From: Ephemerocybe angulata
Taxonomy: Eukaryota > Basidiomycota > Agaricomycetes > Agaricales > Psathyrellaceae
Direction: 5' to 3'
Length of the DNA: 64,000 nt
Assembly: GCA_013368325.1 (NCBI GenBank)
Contig: JAACJK010000166.1
Location: 558,001 to 622,000 of the forward strand
Shown here: positions 32,317-42,468 of the stretch, one piece after another
Layout: every line of letters starts with the position of its first letter
Position numbering within the stretch: position 1 is the stretch's first letter
Made by a program: the position numbers and the translations under genes
Notes under the pieces: model-generated
Seen by the model: only the letters and a program-made list of their open reading frames with translations
The model's database searches: none
Told to the model about the DNA's origin: nothing

Positions 32317-33767
32317 TTAGTATGCTGTTGGCCGTAAAGAGTCGGTGTACGAGAAGTCGGTGTTGGCGGTGGCGAATGAAAGCTTTGAATTGGCGGACGC
32401 AGTCCGCGAGGCAATGGGGAAGGGTTTGGCGAAGGCTGCCTCGTGGTTAGAGGCAATATATCCGTCCTCGTGTACGTCCAACGGGGAGAGTGCAGGTGAC
32501 GTAGCGCTGGGAACACGAGTCGAGACTGGGACAGACAAGGAAAGGGTTGGAAATTTCTGGATTGGCGGGTCGATCTCAAATGATAGCCCGATGCCTTGAG
32601 GTGTTCTGCTGTTGCTTTCGAGCTCTGCAATGGCTTTAGACGCTATCCAAGAAGGCGAAAGGGGGATATTTGTGCTGCGAGTGGTTCCCGGAGCTAGGTC
32701 TATGGTGGATTGCGGCGCAGGGGACGCGGTTAGGGTATTGGGATCGACGAATTCGAACTTCTGGAAGAGCGGGCCGTTGAGTGATAAATCGCCAAAGGAT
32801 TGCCTTGGGATGCGAAGTTCCGAAGCAGGCTGCGTAATCTGGGGCAATGATAGGGGTTCCGAAGCGAAAGTTGGAGGCGACGGGGGTATGGGCTTTCTGA
32901 AGAGTGGTAGACGAAGGGATGATCGTAGGATTCGCTTGACACCAGTCTTGAAGCGGTTCAGCGAGAATATGCTCTCTCGGCTAGTCGTTGGGGTTGCAGA
33001 TTGTGTCCTCTCGATCGCTATCGGCGGTGAGGTTTGAGGGTATGCGGGGTATGCAGGAGCGCGAACTAAAGCACATCAATGAGTGTTGACCTTGGAGTAA
33101 TCGCTGAACTCACAACTGAGAGGAGTCGTAAGCTCTGGTATATGGCTGGGTGGGGAAGGAAAGCAGTTCGTGATATCTCCGAATTCTGATGGCCCAGTTG
33201 TCTGCGACGCTTGGCCAGAGAGCTGTGTGTTTGCCGACTCTGGCTCTGGTGGGTGGTAGGGCGTCGCGAATACCCCGTCCGTCGTCTGAAGTTGTAGCTT
33301 CGGAACGTCCTTGTCGACAGCACGGTCGCCCGAGTTGAGAGCGTGGAAGGCGATGGCGGTAGGCGGCAAGTTCGGTATCAGGAGGTCTTCGTCGGTAATG
33401 ATGTGAAAGTCGTCGATGTCTTCGTGGATAGACTCCAACTCCTTGTGAGTCCCAAATCTTCGCTGAAAGGCGTGGACAAAAGTCGAAGGTGACTTTTGCC
33501 TAGTCGAGTTACCTAAAGAGCCGCGAAGGCCTCTGGCAATTCTCGACTGCAAACGAGGGCTTGCTGACGCCGTTGCAACCAGCCAAGTCCTCCAAGAATG
33601 GACTTGAGGAGAAACTTGATCTCTACGATGTTCCCCTCTTATGGGGAACTCGTGTTCGGGACGCAAGGTGAAGGCGTGGTGAAGGGAGCAACCGTAAATT
33701 ACAAACACTGATCACATATACATCAAATGACCGCAAACGAGGGCGAGGTAGAGATATCGAACAACAT
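32317..33767 (-). CDS. Ser/Pro-rich protein of unknown function, 5' end unresolved
   Basis: The firm parts are an exon from about 33660 to 33114 and an exon 33065-32317, joined by a 48-nt intron with donor T|GTGAGT. The long first frame has no ATG of its own, so a 5' exon is needed; the ATG at 33767 (MLFDISTSPSFA) spliced into FPIRGEHRRDQ near 33650 would work in phase but uses a weak donor. The product is rich in Ser, Pro and Thr; blocks of order are RRFGTHKELESIHEDIDDFH, ESIFSLNRFKTGVKRILRSS and QSFGDLSLNGPLFQKFEFVD. The frame ends in LRPTAY and a TAA at 32317-32319. No known domain was seen. Confidence 0.55.
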
Positions 33768-33785
33768 GCAGAAGTAATGAAACTG

Positions 33786-35519
33786 TCAGAAATCGATGAG
33801 GTTGGGAGGCAACAAGGGCGTTTGCTCCCCACTTCGGCGCTTAAGCTTAAGCCCTTTAAACCTGTTAGACGCGACTCCTATCAAAGCCGGCAACAGAAAG
33901 CTCCAATAAGCAAGGAGAGTCAAGTCTCCGAACCGTGCATGGAAGGTTCGTGAGGTCGTGAACGGGTATTCTAGACCGATGTTCTTCACCCACGATCCGG
34001 TCCCCACCTGCTCAAAGCTTTCATATCCTCCTCCCGCAACCCCACTAACACCTCCATCACCTCCATCACACCATAGAACCATTGTATTCAATTCTTCTGC
34101 TCGCTGCTTTGCTTGCAGCCACATTGATATTCCAACGGACTGTTCCCAAGTGCGTGCTGGGGCCAGGATCAAGCCTGGACGCGAGTCCAAATGACTGAAT
34201 GGAAGGGGCATGGCGAAGTCGAGGCACACAGAGGCCGTGACTGATACGTTCCGGTCCTCGGTCGGCTTCCTCTTCGTAGGATGTGTGCTTGGAACGGAGA
34301 CAGGGATATCCACTAGGGCAGGTGGTTCGAGGGAATGTGATAACCGGTATGATTCCGCGACTGCGACCATGTCAGTACTTACACAATTGCAAAAGATTAG
34401 ATCTTGAGACTCACAAGGTACAAGGTGACGCTTGTAATATGTTAGATGGGGCTCTGGGGAATTATGGCCAATGATCACAATTCCGGTTTTCTTCTGGCTC
34501 TTGCGACCGGTTGAGTCTGTAGGGTCGGTGACATACTGCTCGAAGGATACCCCAACGTATGAGCCAGAAACATTGGCACGGATGGTGGCGAATGCTGCAT
34601 CGCGCTCTGAATCAGAGTCGAAGCTCACGGCACCCTCCGGCCAAAGCAGGAACTTGGCGCGATTTTGGTACTTCACTGTTTCGTCAATGTAATCGTTGAG
34701 GGTGAGTTGATGGTGCTTGTACACCTGGTATGGTGGGATGATGCACCCCACGCCGAAGGGTGTTATGTCGTCGGTTCTCCCTACTGGCAGGGGAAGAACA
34801 TTGCCAACAAAGTAGGATGGGACAATCAGCAGAAGGAGGAAGGTTGCAAGGAGAGGAGTAGTATATGATTGCGCATTCTGGGTAGTGTCTTCGTCCGAGG
34901 TATCCTCATCCTGCGTCTCCATGGGACCCATGTACCACACTTGATAGACTTCGGAAAGGACAACTGCCCAAGCAGCAGCAATCCAGTCTTGGCTAGATGT
35001 CCCCAGGAAGGGAATGAGCCAGCGGTAGGCCTCCAATGTGTTGCCTCGACTCCAGGTCAACAGGTGTCCGAAAGGATTGATGTACGACACCATGCACCAG
35101 ATCGTGGACCATATGGCGGGGAGCAACAGCATCCTGGCAAAGGGGGAGGAGACACGCCGTGAAGCACGCCACTCTACATAAGAGGCTGCCAGTACGATGA
35201 ATGAAGTTAATGAGGAGAGGGATAACAGAGCAACCAATGATGTGACTGCTGTGGAAAGTGCCTCGAGTGATGCGGAGACGTTTGGTATGGCACCACCCAC
35301 ACTGAGCGCGATTGCGAGGAAGACGAAACGGTTGGTTTGGCCAGATGGAAATACAATTCTGGAGAATGCGTGCAGGGTTGCAAGGGCCAAGATCGTGGGG
35401 ACGATTGTCGTTGTGGGTGCCAATGCGCATGAGGTCAAGATTCCGATTACGCCAACGAAGGCGAGGTCCCCTTTTCCGCGAGAGAAGAGATCCCTCGCAC
35501 TCCTGGACAGTAAGGACAT
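33786..35519 (-). CDS. Membrane-bound carbon-nitrogen hydrolase, apolipoprotein N-acyltransferase (Lnt)-like
   Basis: Two exons, 34415-35519 and 33786-34360; the 54-nt intron is in frame, so the reading also stays open without splicing. Spliced length 559 residues. The N-terminal half has about six hydrophobic helices (FVGVIGILTSCALAPTT, LLATFLLLLIVPSYFVG). The C-terminal half is a nitrilase fold with the triad visible: E295 in LLWPEGAVSF, K363 in YYKRHLVPF (made exactly by removing the intron) and C466 in VLWCDGGDGG. A last helix YWSFLLPALIGVA precedes the basic tail. Bacterial Lnt transfers acyl chains to lipoproteins; fungi lack that substrate, so the true reaction, perhaps protein or GPI-linked acylation, is unknown. 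Confidence 0.85.
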   Translation of the reverse strand: MSLLSRSARDLFSRGKGDLAFVGVIGILTSCALAPTTTIVPTILALATLHAFSRIVFPSGQTNRFVFLAIALSVGGAIPNVSASLEALSTAVTSLVALLSLSSLTSFIVLAASYVEWRASRRVSSPFARMLLLPAIWSTIWCMVSYINPFGHLLTWSRGNTLEAYRWLIPFLGTSSQDWIAAAWAVVLSEVYQVWYMGPMETQDEDTSDEDTTQNAQSYTTPLLATFLLLLIVPSYFVGNVLPLPVGRTDDITPFGVGCIIPPYQVYKHHQLTLNDYIDETVKYQNRAKFLLWPEGAVSFDSDSERDAAFATIRANVSGSYVGVSFEQYVTDPTDSTGRKSQKKTGIVIIGHNSPEPHLTYYKRHLVPCESQDLIFCNCVSTDMVAVAESYRLSHSLEPPALVDIPVSVPSTHPTKRKPTEDRNVSVTASVCLDFAMPLPFSHLDSRPGLILAPARTWEQSVGISMWLQAKQRAEELNTMVLWCDGGDGGVSGVAGGGYESFEQVGTGSWVKNIGLEYPFTTSRTFHARFGDLTLLAYWSFLLPALIGVASNRFKGLKLKRRSGEQTPLLPPNLIDF

Positions 35520-36190
35520 GATAAACGCCAGTCTGCGTTAGTCACAAGGGAGTTGATGGTGACGTCGAGACAAGAGTTGGGGATTCCCACCCTCAGTCGC
35601 CCCAGTTTATATACCTTTTCAGGGCGTCAATCATACAATCAAGAAGTCACTCGATATCGACACCTGACCTCCCTAGCCTGCGCAGTTCTGCGCCCGCAGT
35701 CCGTAGTAGGAGAATCTGTGGCTTCAATATGACGACAATATCTACATAGAGATAAGCAGAGGCAGACAGGACAAGACTAGGGGACAAGGGGACAAGGGGG
35801 AAGCATAGTAGGGTATCAGGTTATGCAACGCAAGAACTCGGGAAACACACTAGCTGCTATTGATTGGCAATGCCATTAATCCTTTGGCCTTTGAGCAAGG
35901 GTCAAGGTTTCTATCAGTGTGGACAATTCGACCTTGTGTGAGTTTGACGTAAACAGGCCCCAGCGGCCCAGCCTAGCATGGCTCAGGCTGCATTCGGTAT
36001 GCCCAGTAGGACGATACAGCTGCATATGGAGTCACTAGAGTGGTGGGGTGCAATGAGGAAGACTGTCCAGTATCTGGAGGTACACGCCGTTGTTCTGATG
36101 ACGCTTGGACACCTGTAGGAGGACTACTCGTAGGAAGGGTCAAACTGATATCGCAGGCTAAGTACTAATACAGCGACATACCATGAAACA
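35520..36190. other. Intergenic, 670 bases
   Basis: Upstream of the Lnt-like gene and downstream of the BCL7-like gene. A TATATA run lies near 35608, a GGGACAAG tandem (three near-copies) at about 35777-35797 and a CCAAT-type ATTGATTGG near 35869. No coding signal was seen. Confidence 0.5.
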
Positions 36191-36878
36191 TCACGTCGTC
36201 TCAGCGAATGGGTCGCCGCTCTGATCCATCACGCTTCCCCCTACCAGTACGTCGGAGGGAGTGAGCTGGGAAAGGTCATGCGAGGCTTCTAACGGTAATC
36301 CGTCGGGCCCAAGACCAGAAATGTCCAGTTGCATGTCTGTATCGTCCCTCCCCTCGCTCACATCGTCCAAGCTCCCTTCCAATGGCTTCAACGACGCGTC
36401 CAACTCGTCCGCTATGTCGCCAGGCGTGTCTTGTTGCTCAAGCGTAAGCTGGGGTTTAGGCGACGGCGCTTTCGAATCCTCGGCACCAGTTTCTTCAGGC
36501 TCTACATCTTGAGTCTCCGCTTCCTTCGCGGCAGGTTCAGCTCGTGAAGGAGCTGCTGTATCGTCTTGCTCCATTTCGTCATCTCCGTCGATGATTTCCG
36601 GCTCGTCAGGTAATGGCGCCAATGGCTCGTCCTCCGCTTCATCATCGCTGAAATGCTATTTCAACAAGCAAGACTTTTTTTAGGGTTCCATGTCCTAGAT
36701 AGAAGGGTGATAGACGTACTTGGACCTTCTCAGTCTTCACCCACTTATAAACCTTGAGATTGGGATTCATTTCACTCGGCACCCATGTCTGCTCCCAACA
36801 AGGCACTGGCTGCATCAACTGCCTTCTGGCTGCCTCTGTCGTCGCATGGCTGACGCCTATTCTTCTTCGCGTTGACAT
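36191..36878 (-). CDS. BCL7-like acidic protein
   Basis: Exons 36720-36878 and 36191-36655; 207 residues. The first 50 residues hold a compact motif, CWEQTWVPSEMNPNLKVYKW followed by V, that closely parallels the BCL7 N-terminus (W-E-K-K-W-V ... L-R-I-Y-K-W-V). The rest is acidic and disordered (EPEIIDGDDEMEQDD, ELDASLKPLEGSLDDVSEG). Animal BCL7 proteins are subunits of SWI/SNF (BAF) chromatin remodellers; a similar place in a fungal SWI/SNF complex would be the simplest inference. An upstream open frame to 37022 exists, but MSTRRR at 36878 starts the conserved part. Confidence 0.65.
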
Positions 36879-37127
36879 TTTAAAGAAATGAGACTTGAGA
36901 CAGAAGGGGAGGGCAAAGTGGGTGCATTGAGGAAACCAAACGCGCTCAGCAGCGTTCGATGGAACACGAATATTACATAAGCATAGGTCAATGCTCAAGG
37001 AGGGAGTCAGGTACTGCTTCAATTCAAGTCTGCTGCAGGCTTTGCGGTAAAACTTGTAAATATCTTCGACAACACAGAGCCTATGGCTTCCCGTCCAAGC
37101 CTTGGGTTTAGATAGAGCACCAATAAT

Positions 37128-38236
37128 TTATGAAATCTCCTCCGCCCATCTAAGAACCGCGTTTTGCACCAGAGGAGGCTTCCCATCGTCAGACTGGCGT
37201 AGTCATAGTAGTGTTAGTACGACCAGAGGGGAAAAGTTGGAGAAATACCTCGTAAGGGGACTTAGGAACAGCACTATTCGAGGCATTGCCCTGGATTGCC
37301 ATCAGACCTAAAGTGCTATGTAGAGCCAGGAACGTATTCGTACCTTGGTAGAATCAAACGAAAGGTCCAGAGCAGAGGATCGGAGTTGCTGTAGCTTTGA
37401 TTCCAGTTCATCGCACTTCCTGCGCGGAAATTGAGGATCCTAAGTCTGACCCAGAAGATACCAACACGTACAAGTGGATCGCCTTCGTCTCTTCCTTTCT
37501 TAGGTCCAATTGTCTTTGCATCATGAGCTCGAGATTACATCGGGCCTGGGTCCACCATTAGTTCGTCGCATGGACCCGCACTCTGCAAGGTATCGTACCT
37601 GCATGGGCCTGAGGTCGTTAGCTGCAGCCATCAGGTTCTGGCTGAGCACGTTGATCCATTCCACTTGACGCTCCCATTCAGGTCTGACATTGGGGTCGAC
37701 AGGTGGTGGGCGCAAAAGCGAGGTGATGAGGTTGGAATATGTGATCAGGAGGGACTTCAATACCGAGAGCAAGGCAGGGCGGCGGTCTAGTGGGGATATG
37801 AGCCGCTTCCGTCGCGCCCTGGTTCCATGTGACGGGCCAACATACCAACGGAAGGATCTGAAGGATAGAGCTGCGTGCCCCCTAATTCAGCCAGAGATGG
37901 GATTTTCTCTTTGACCTAGGTAACGTCAGGCCCGTCATACTCTTGGAATGTAGGCGTATTTGATCATACAAACCACCGGTCTCCAAAGACATCATAGTAC
38001 CCTTCCGGCTCTTCGAGAATCCAGTCAACGCGTGGTTTCTCTAGCTGAAGTAACGGCCAATCGGGAACGTCCTTCTGGTCGGATAAAACCTCGTGCTGGT
38101 TTGGGGTTTCTTCTCCCTGAGAAGGTGCACGCTCTTGCAGGAGAGCGAGCAACTTGAGGTTATGTGAAGTATACCTGGTGTACTGGGATGGCGGCGAGGG
38201 GAAGGGATTCCTCAGTTCGGTTTCTTCATCGTCCAT
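37128..38236 (-). CDS. MED7: Mediator complex subunit 7
   Basis: Seven exons from 38236: 37970-38236, 37846-37915, 37599-37786, 37472-37545, 37344-37419, 37249-37290, 37128-37193; 260 residues. It begins MDDEETELRNPFPSPPSQYT, then HNLKLLALLQER, DVPDWPLLQLEKPRVDWILE, the Med7 core of the Mediator middle module. The C-terminal helix that pairs with Med21 is present (MQRQLDLRKEETKAIHL, CDELESKLQQLRSSALDL). The last two exons (14 and 21 residues) form a tail ending LVQNAVLRWAEEIS. Mediator links transcription factors to RNA polymerase II in the nucleus. All seven exons were needed to keep the family reading. Confidence 0.93.
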
Positions 38237-38558
38237 GGTTGTTCATGAGGGCGGGGGGAGAAACCAGTGCTATTCGGCGGGGAATCGATCTCGGTGTGGT
38301 CAAGGACAAGAGCAACGTTAACGGGATCAAATGAGACAGGCGCGCAAGTTGCCGGCCTCCATAAGAAGGCATAAGATCCGTGACTTGCAAGAAGTGGAAC
38401 TTGATCGAATTCGATTCAATCTCGGTTTCATACCCTTTACCTACTAAACGGGAGAGAACACGCTCCTCAGCGGTTGCTATCATAAATGGGGATCATTCTT
38501 GAGGTTCTATATAATCGTTTGTCCCTGCCCATGCGAAGTCAGCTCCCTCTATCCCTCC
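38237..38558. promoter_or_regulatory. Shared upstream region of MED7 and the acyl-CoA synthetase
   Basis: 322 bases between two divergent start codons. A TATATAATCG run lies near 38508, 45 bases before the synthetase ATG. No other element was recognised. Confidence 0.5.
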
Positions 38559-41267
38559 ATGGCCACCTTTCAAGTCGACACTCTCCTACCGCACATCCCT
38601 GATGACCTCACTATTCCCCAGTTCATGCTCCGGGAAATGAGCGGGAGACCAGTGCGGCCACGGAACGTGCCTTTCTTCATTGAGGACGGTACAGGCAGAC
38701 AGGTCACCTATGAAGAGGTGCGTTTTCGCAAGTGTGCTTGACTGAGTAGACTCGGGATGAACGGGCTTGAATAGGTTCATCACCGTACCTCCTCCCTTGC
38801 CAATGCCCTCAGCCTCCGGTGGCATGTCGGTAATTGCAAGCGTCTTCTGTTCTAGTTTCCCCGCCCCTGACATTTTGTGTTCGTCAGGCTATGGCGACGT
38901 CGGTACGTTTCCTCAGTTTCATGCCTTTTGCCATGTTAGCTAAAGTGACTATTATTCAACCTTCAGTGTGTATCATGAGTCCGAACAACGTTGGTGAGTT
39001 TCCGGTGCCTCTAAGATTCCGAGTTGCAGACACTAAATCTATGCAGATTACATGCCCACTATCTGGGCAGTACAAACTCTCGGGGGAATCGTAACGCAAG
39101 CTGATTTCTTCGTTTGGCCGTTTTGAAAGCTGATTTCACTCTTGGTTAGGCCATCGAATCCCAGCTACAATACCGAGGAACTCGTATACCAATTACTGAC
39201 AACGAATGCGAAGCTTATTGTTGCCCACCCGCAGTGCCTTTCGACAGCGGCAGCAGCTGCCAAGGTGGTTGGTCTATCTCAAACGTCAATTATACTGCTT
39301 TCCCGAGGCGCCGGCGATTACGCTAATGTTGAGGAACTGGTCTCCTTCGGGGCTGGTCGACCGGAGAACTACAAGCCTGTTCGACTTCAGCCCGGAGAGG
39401 GTCGATCAGCCCTTGCTTTCTTGGCTTTGTCAAGTGGTACAACAGGTAAATGGAGCCTCCTTGAAACACGACGATTGAATGGTTGCTGATGTACACACAG
39501 GAAAGCCGAAGGTACCGACCTTTCCCAATCATTCTCTGCTGAAGCGAGAACAATAATTGACCGGCTGGTCAGGCAGTGGTTATTTCGCATTTCAACGTCA
39601 TTGCAAACGTGATACAAATGGGGGCTCACTACCATGTCAATGACCCTGCACCCAACAAATGCAGGACGCCGCCCGGAGACATCGCGATGGCAGGTGAGTA
39701 TATTCCTTGCCGCTCGTTAATGCCGTGCTCACAGGAAGCCGGAAGTCTTGCCAATGTTTCGTGAGTCCAGCAGTATTTTTATCATGTACTCAATCTCATG
39801 CGTAGCTACTTACAGACATCTACGGGCTAGTTGTGAATGTAAGTTCGAGCACTCAATCATTGTTGATACAGACTAATTTTATTTTGCAGACCCACTTTTC
39901 CTTGTTTTGCGGAGTCAGTCACCTCCTCATCTCAGGGGATGTCCCCTATTAACCGAACTCCGTAGATGGTAGTCCTGGTCGTCCCTAAGTTCAACTTTCA
40001 GAAGTTCTTGGACAGTATTGTGAGATACCGGGTAACACACCTACAGTAAGGCTTCACACCTTTTCTGTCGTCGAGGTGAAACTGTCGAATTAACTATCAG
40101 ACAGTTTGGTTCCACCACAGATCCTCCTGCTATGCAAGGTAAGTTGCATCTCAATCAACCGCCTTCTATCGTATGCTCAGCGGAAGCATAGCAAAGGATC
40201 GTGAAGAATTATGATCTCTCGCACGTCAAGTATTGCATGTCAGGGGCTGCTCCTCTCGGAGGCGAGCTTATGCGGCAAGTGTCCGAGATCCTGCCCAACG
40301 CATCGATCGGCCAAGGATACGGTTAGTCTTTTGTGGACAGGTTGTTTGAGTTTAATCTCACTACTTTTCACGTTGTAAATAGGCATGACCGAGACCTGTA
40401 CCACCGTCGCGGCTTTCGTCGCAGATGCCCGACTGGGTCGTATAGGCTCAGCAGGCAGGCTGATGCCAGGTACCGTAGCGAAAGTTGTGAAAGGGGATGG
40501 TACCTTGGCGAAGGAGGGAGAAGAGGGTGAACTGTGGGTGAAGGGTCCGTCTATGTCTCTGTGCTATCTAAATAACGCCGTATCGTAAGTATTTGCCATC
40601 ATCTATCGGTTAAGAATTTACTGAAACGCACCTTGCCAGCACTGCCGAAACGTACGTGGACGGTTGGGTTCGAACAGGAGATGAGGTTATTATCAAGGAC
40701 CATGAGGTGTACGTCGTGGACCGCCTCAAAGTAAGTAGAACTCCTGCTGTTGATGTGACGAGCTGCCGCTCATTCCGTTCTAGGAAATTATGAAGGTCCG
40801 GGGATTCCAAGTTGCGCCAGCGGAATTGGAAGCACATATCCTCCTTCACCCTGATGTGGCCGATGTGTGTGTTGTTGGAATTGCTGACGAGTATAACGGA
40901 GAGGTTCCCCTTGCCTACATAGTTCCTTCGGTGAAAGCACTGAAGGCCATCGGCAAGGATCCTGTACGACACCTCGATCTGAAGCAGACTATAAGGAAGG
41001 TAATCCGTGTTCGCTCCAATCTCGCGATTAGAAATGACTCACTAAAGCTTGTGGGTAGCATGTGTCCGATGCGAAGGTCAAATATAAGCATCTGGCAGGT
41101 GGGGTTGAATTCATTGACGCCATTCCGAAGAACCCCTCGGGAAAGATAGTGAGTTTTGCTTCATGTTGTACAAGTTATGACAATGGTTCAAGCAGACTTC
41201 ACAGTTACGACGAGTTTTGCGAGAGAGGGCAAGGCAGGACAGGAAGCCGATCCAAAGCAGGTTGTAA
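38559..41267 (+). CDS. Peroxisomal acyl-CoA synthetase / 4-coumarate-CoA ligase-like enzyme
   Basis: Nineteen exons, 566 residues: 38559-38717, 38775-38829, 38888-38902, 38967-38993, 39047-39095, 39150-39445, 39501-39511, 39573-39693, 39746-39760, 39816-39838, 39890-39913, 39966-40045, 40105-40138, 40192-40321, 40383-40584, 40640-40730, 40784-40999, 41059-41148, 41205-41267. ANL-family hallmarks: AMP-binding loop [50 protein letters not shown], the hinge [20 protein letters not shown], and catalytic Lys in NPSGKILRRVL. The end SRL is a type 1 peroxisomal signal, so activation of a fatty or aromatic acid inside peroxisomes is likely. Intron 5 needs a GC donor (AC|GCAAGC). Exons 3, 7 and 9 are only 15, 11 and 15 nt. 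Confidence 0.93.
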
Positions 41268-41505
41268 TTTATCTGCGTAATGACTTACTATACATTCCTG
41301 TGGCATAATGTTATACGATTTTTTTGCCGCACGTCCAAGTAGGCTCGCGATTGGGGAGTCACGAAATGATGAAGTCCTCTGAGTTTGTTATGGACTGTTT
41401 GTGGAAGACGACATTAGCTTGCCACGAATTTTCGATTCGGTCACCGTAGTGATCCCGTTACGGGGTTCAACGTTTAGCGACTCACACCGTACCGCGTCAA
41501 GCAAA

Positions 41506-42324
41506 ATGGTTCGTCGCGTAGCCACCCAGGTTCACCAGCAGGTCTCCCGTTTAATGCAGGGGAACATGATCACCCGCCCACCTGCCTGGTATCAAGCTGT
41601 TCTTGACAACCCCCCACTCTCCCTCCCTCCAAAGTCGCCTCCAGCGCGGTCAGCGTATGACAAGCAGCCCACACTCAAAGAACAGAAGGCTTATCCCAAA
41701 AACCCGAACCCCCTTCCTATTCACTACATTGAAGACGACTTGAGACGACAGTTCTTCCGCGACCACCCGTTCGAGGCGTTCCGGCCAAGGACACTCGTGG
41801 AGAGTGACAGGATAGCCGCCGCCCACCCTGTACAGAAAGAGCAGTGGACGCGGTTACGCCAGAGGGGAAGGAACCCCTCGTCGGAAGAGTACGTTCAACC
41901 CCAATCCTAATTCAAACGCGTTCTTACAACAACGTGTAGTGCTATCCGGTTCGCGGTGAACTTATACCAATACCACTCGATGCCTCTGAGCGAAGCCTAC
42001 GCGCGAGCAATCGCCCAGTTCCGCGCTCTCAAGTCAGAACGCCACGTCGCGATGACATTTGCTGTAATGGAAGCAGAACAGCTGGGTGCCGTCTTCGGGC
42101 CAAGTGAACTAGACCGGTCGTTTGAGAAGGAGAAGCAGGAGTTGGAGAGCTGGAAGAAACAGGAGGAGCGCGACGAAGGTGAATTGGCAGCAAGGAAACG
42201 GTGGAAAGCCATCGTCGAAAAGCGCCAGGGTGTCGACCAGTGGACGAAGGGCGAACAGTACGTCCGCTTGTGGAAGGAGGGTATTCGACCCGATTACTCT
42301 CCCATGTTGTCTGACTCTTCATGA
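41506..42324 (+). CDS. RSM25: Mitochondrial small-subunit ribosomal protein mS23 (Rsm25)
   Basis: Exons 41506-41888 and 41940-42324; 255 residues. The start MVRRVATQVHQQVSRLMQGN gives the basic amphipathic N-terminus of mS23. Family blocks: RPPAWYQAVLDNPP, the Pro-rich linker, YIEDDLRRQFFRDHPFEAFR, DAIRFAVNLYQYHSMPLSEA and YARAIAQFRALKSERHVA, then a long charged helix (ELDRSFEKEKQELESWKKQE). It sits in the mitochondrial 37S ribosome. An open frame upstream to 41401 is 5' untranslated. Confidence 0.88.
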
Positions 42325-42468
42325 GTCTCGAGTGTACCTACTATATGCTCTTATTCTAATCTTTAATATCCTTTGGTGGAGTCTAGTTGAAGCGCGCGAC
42401 TGAGAGAGAAGTGATAAATGTACAAGGATTGCTATGCGATGAAGAACAAGATACAGTGAGGAGGGAGT

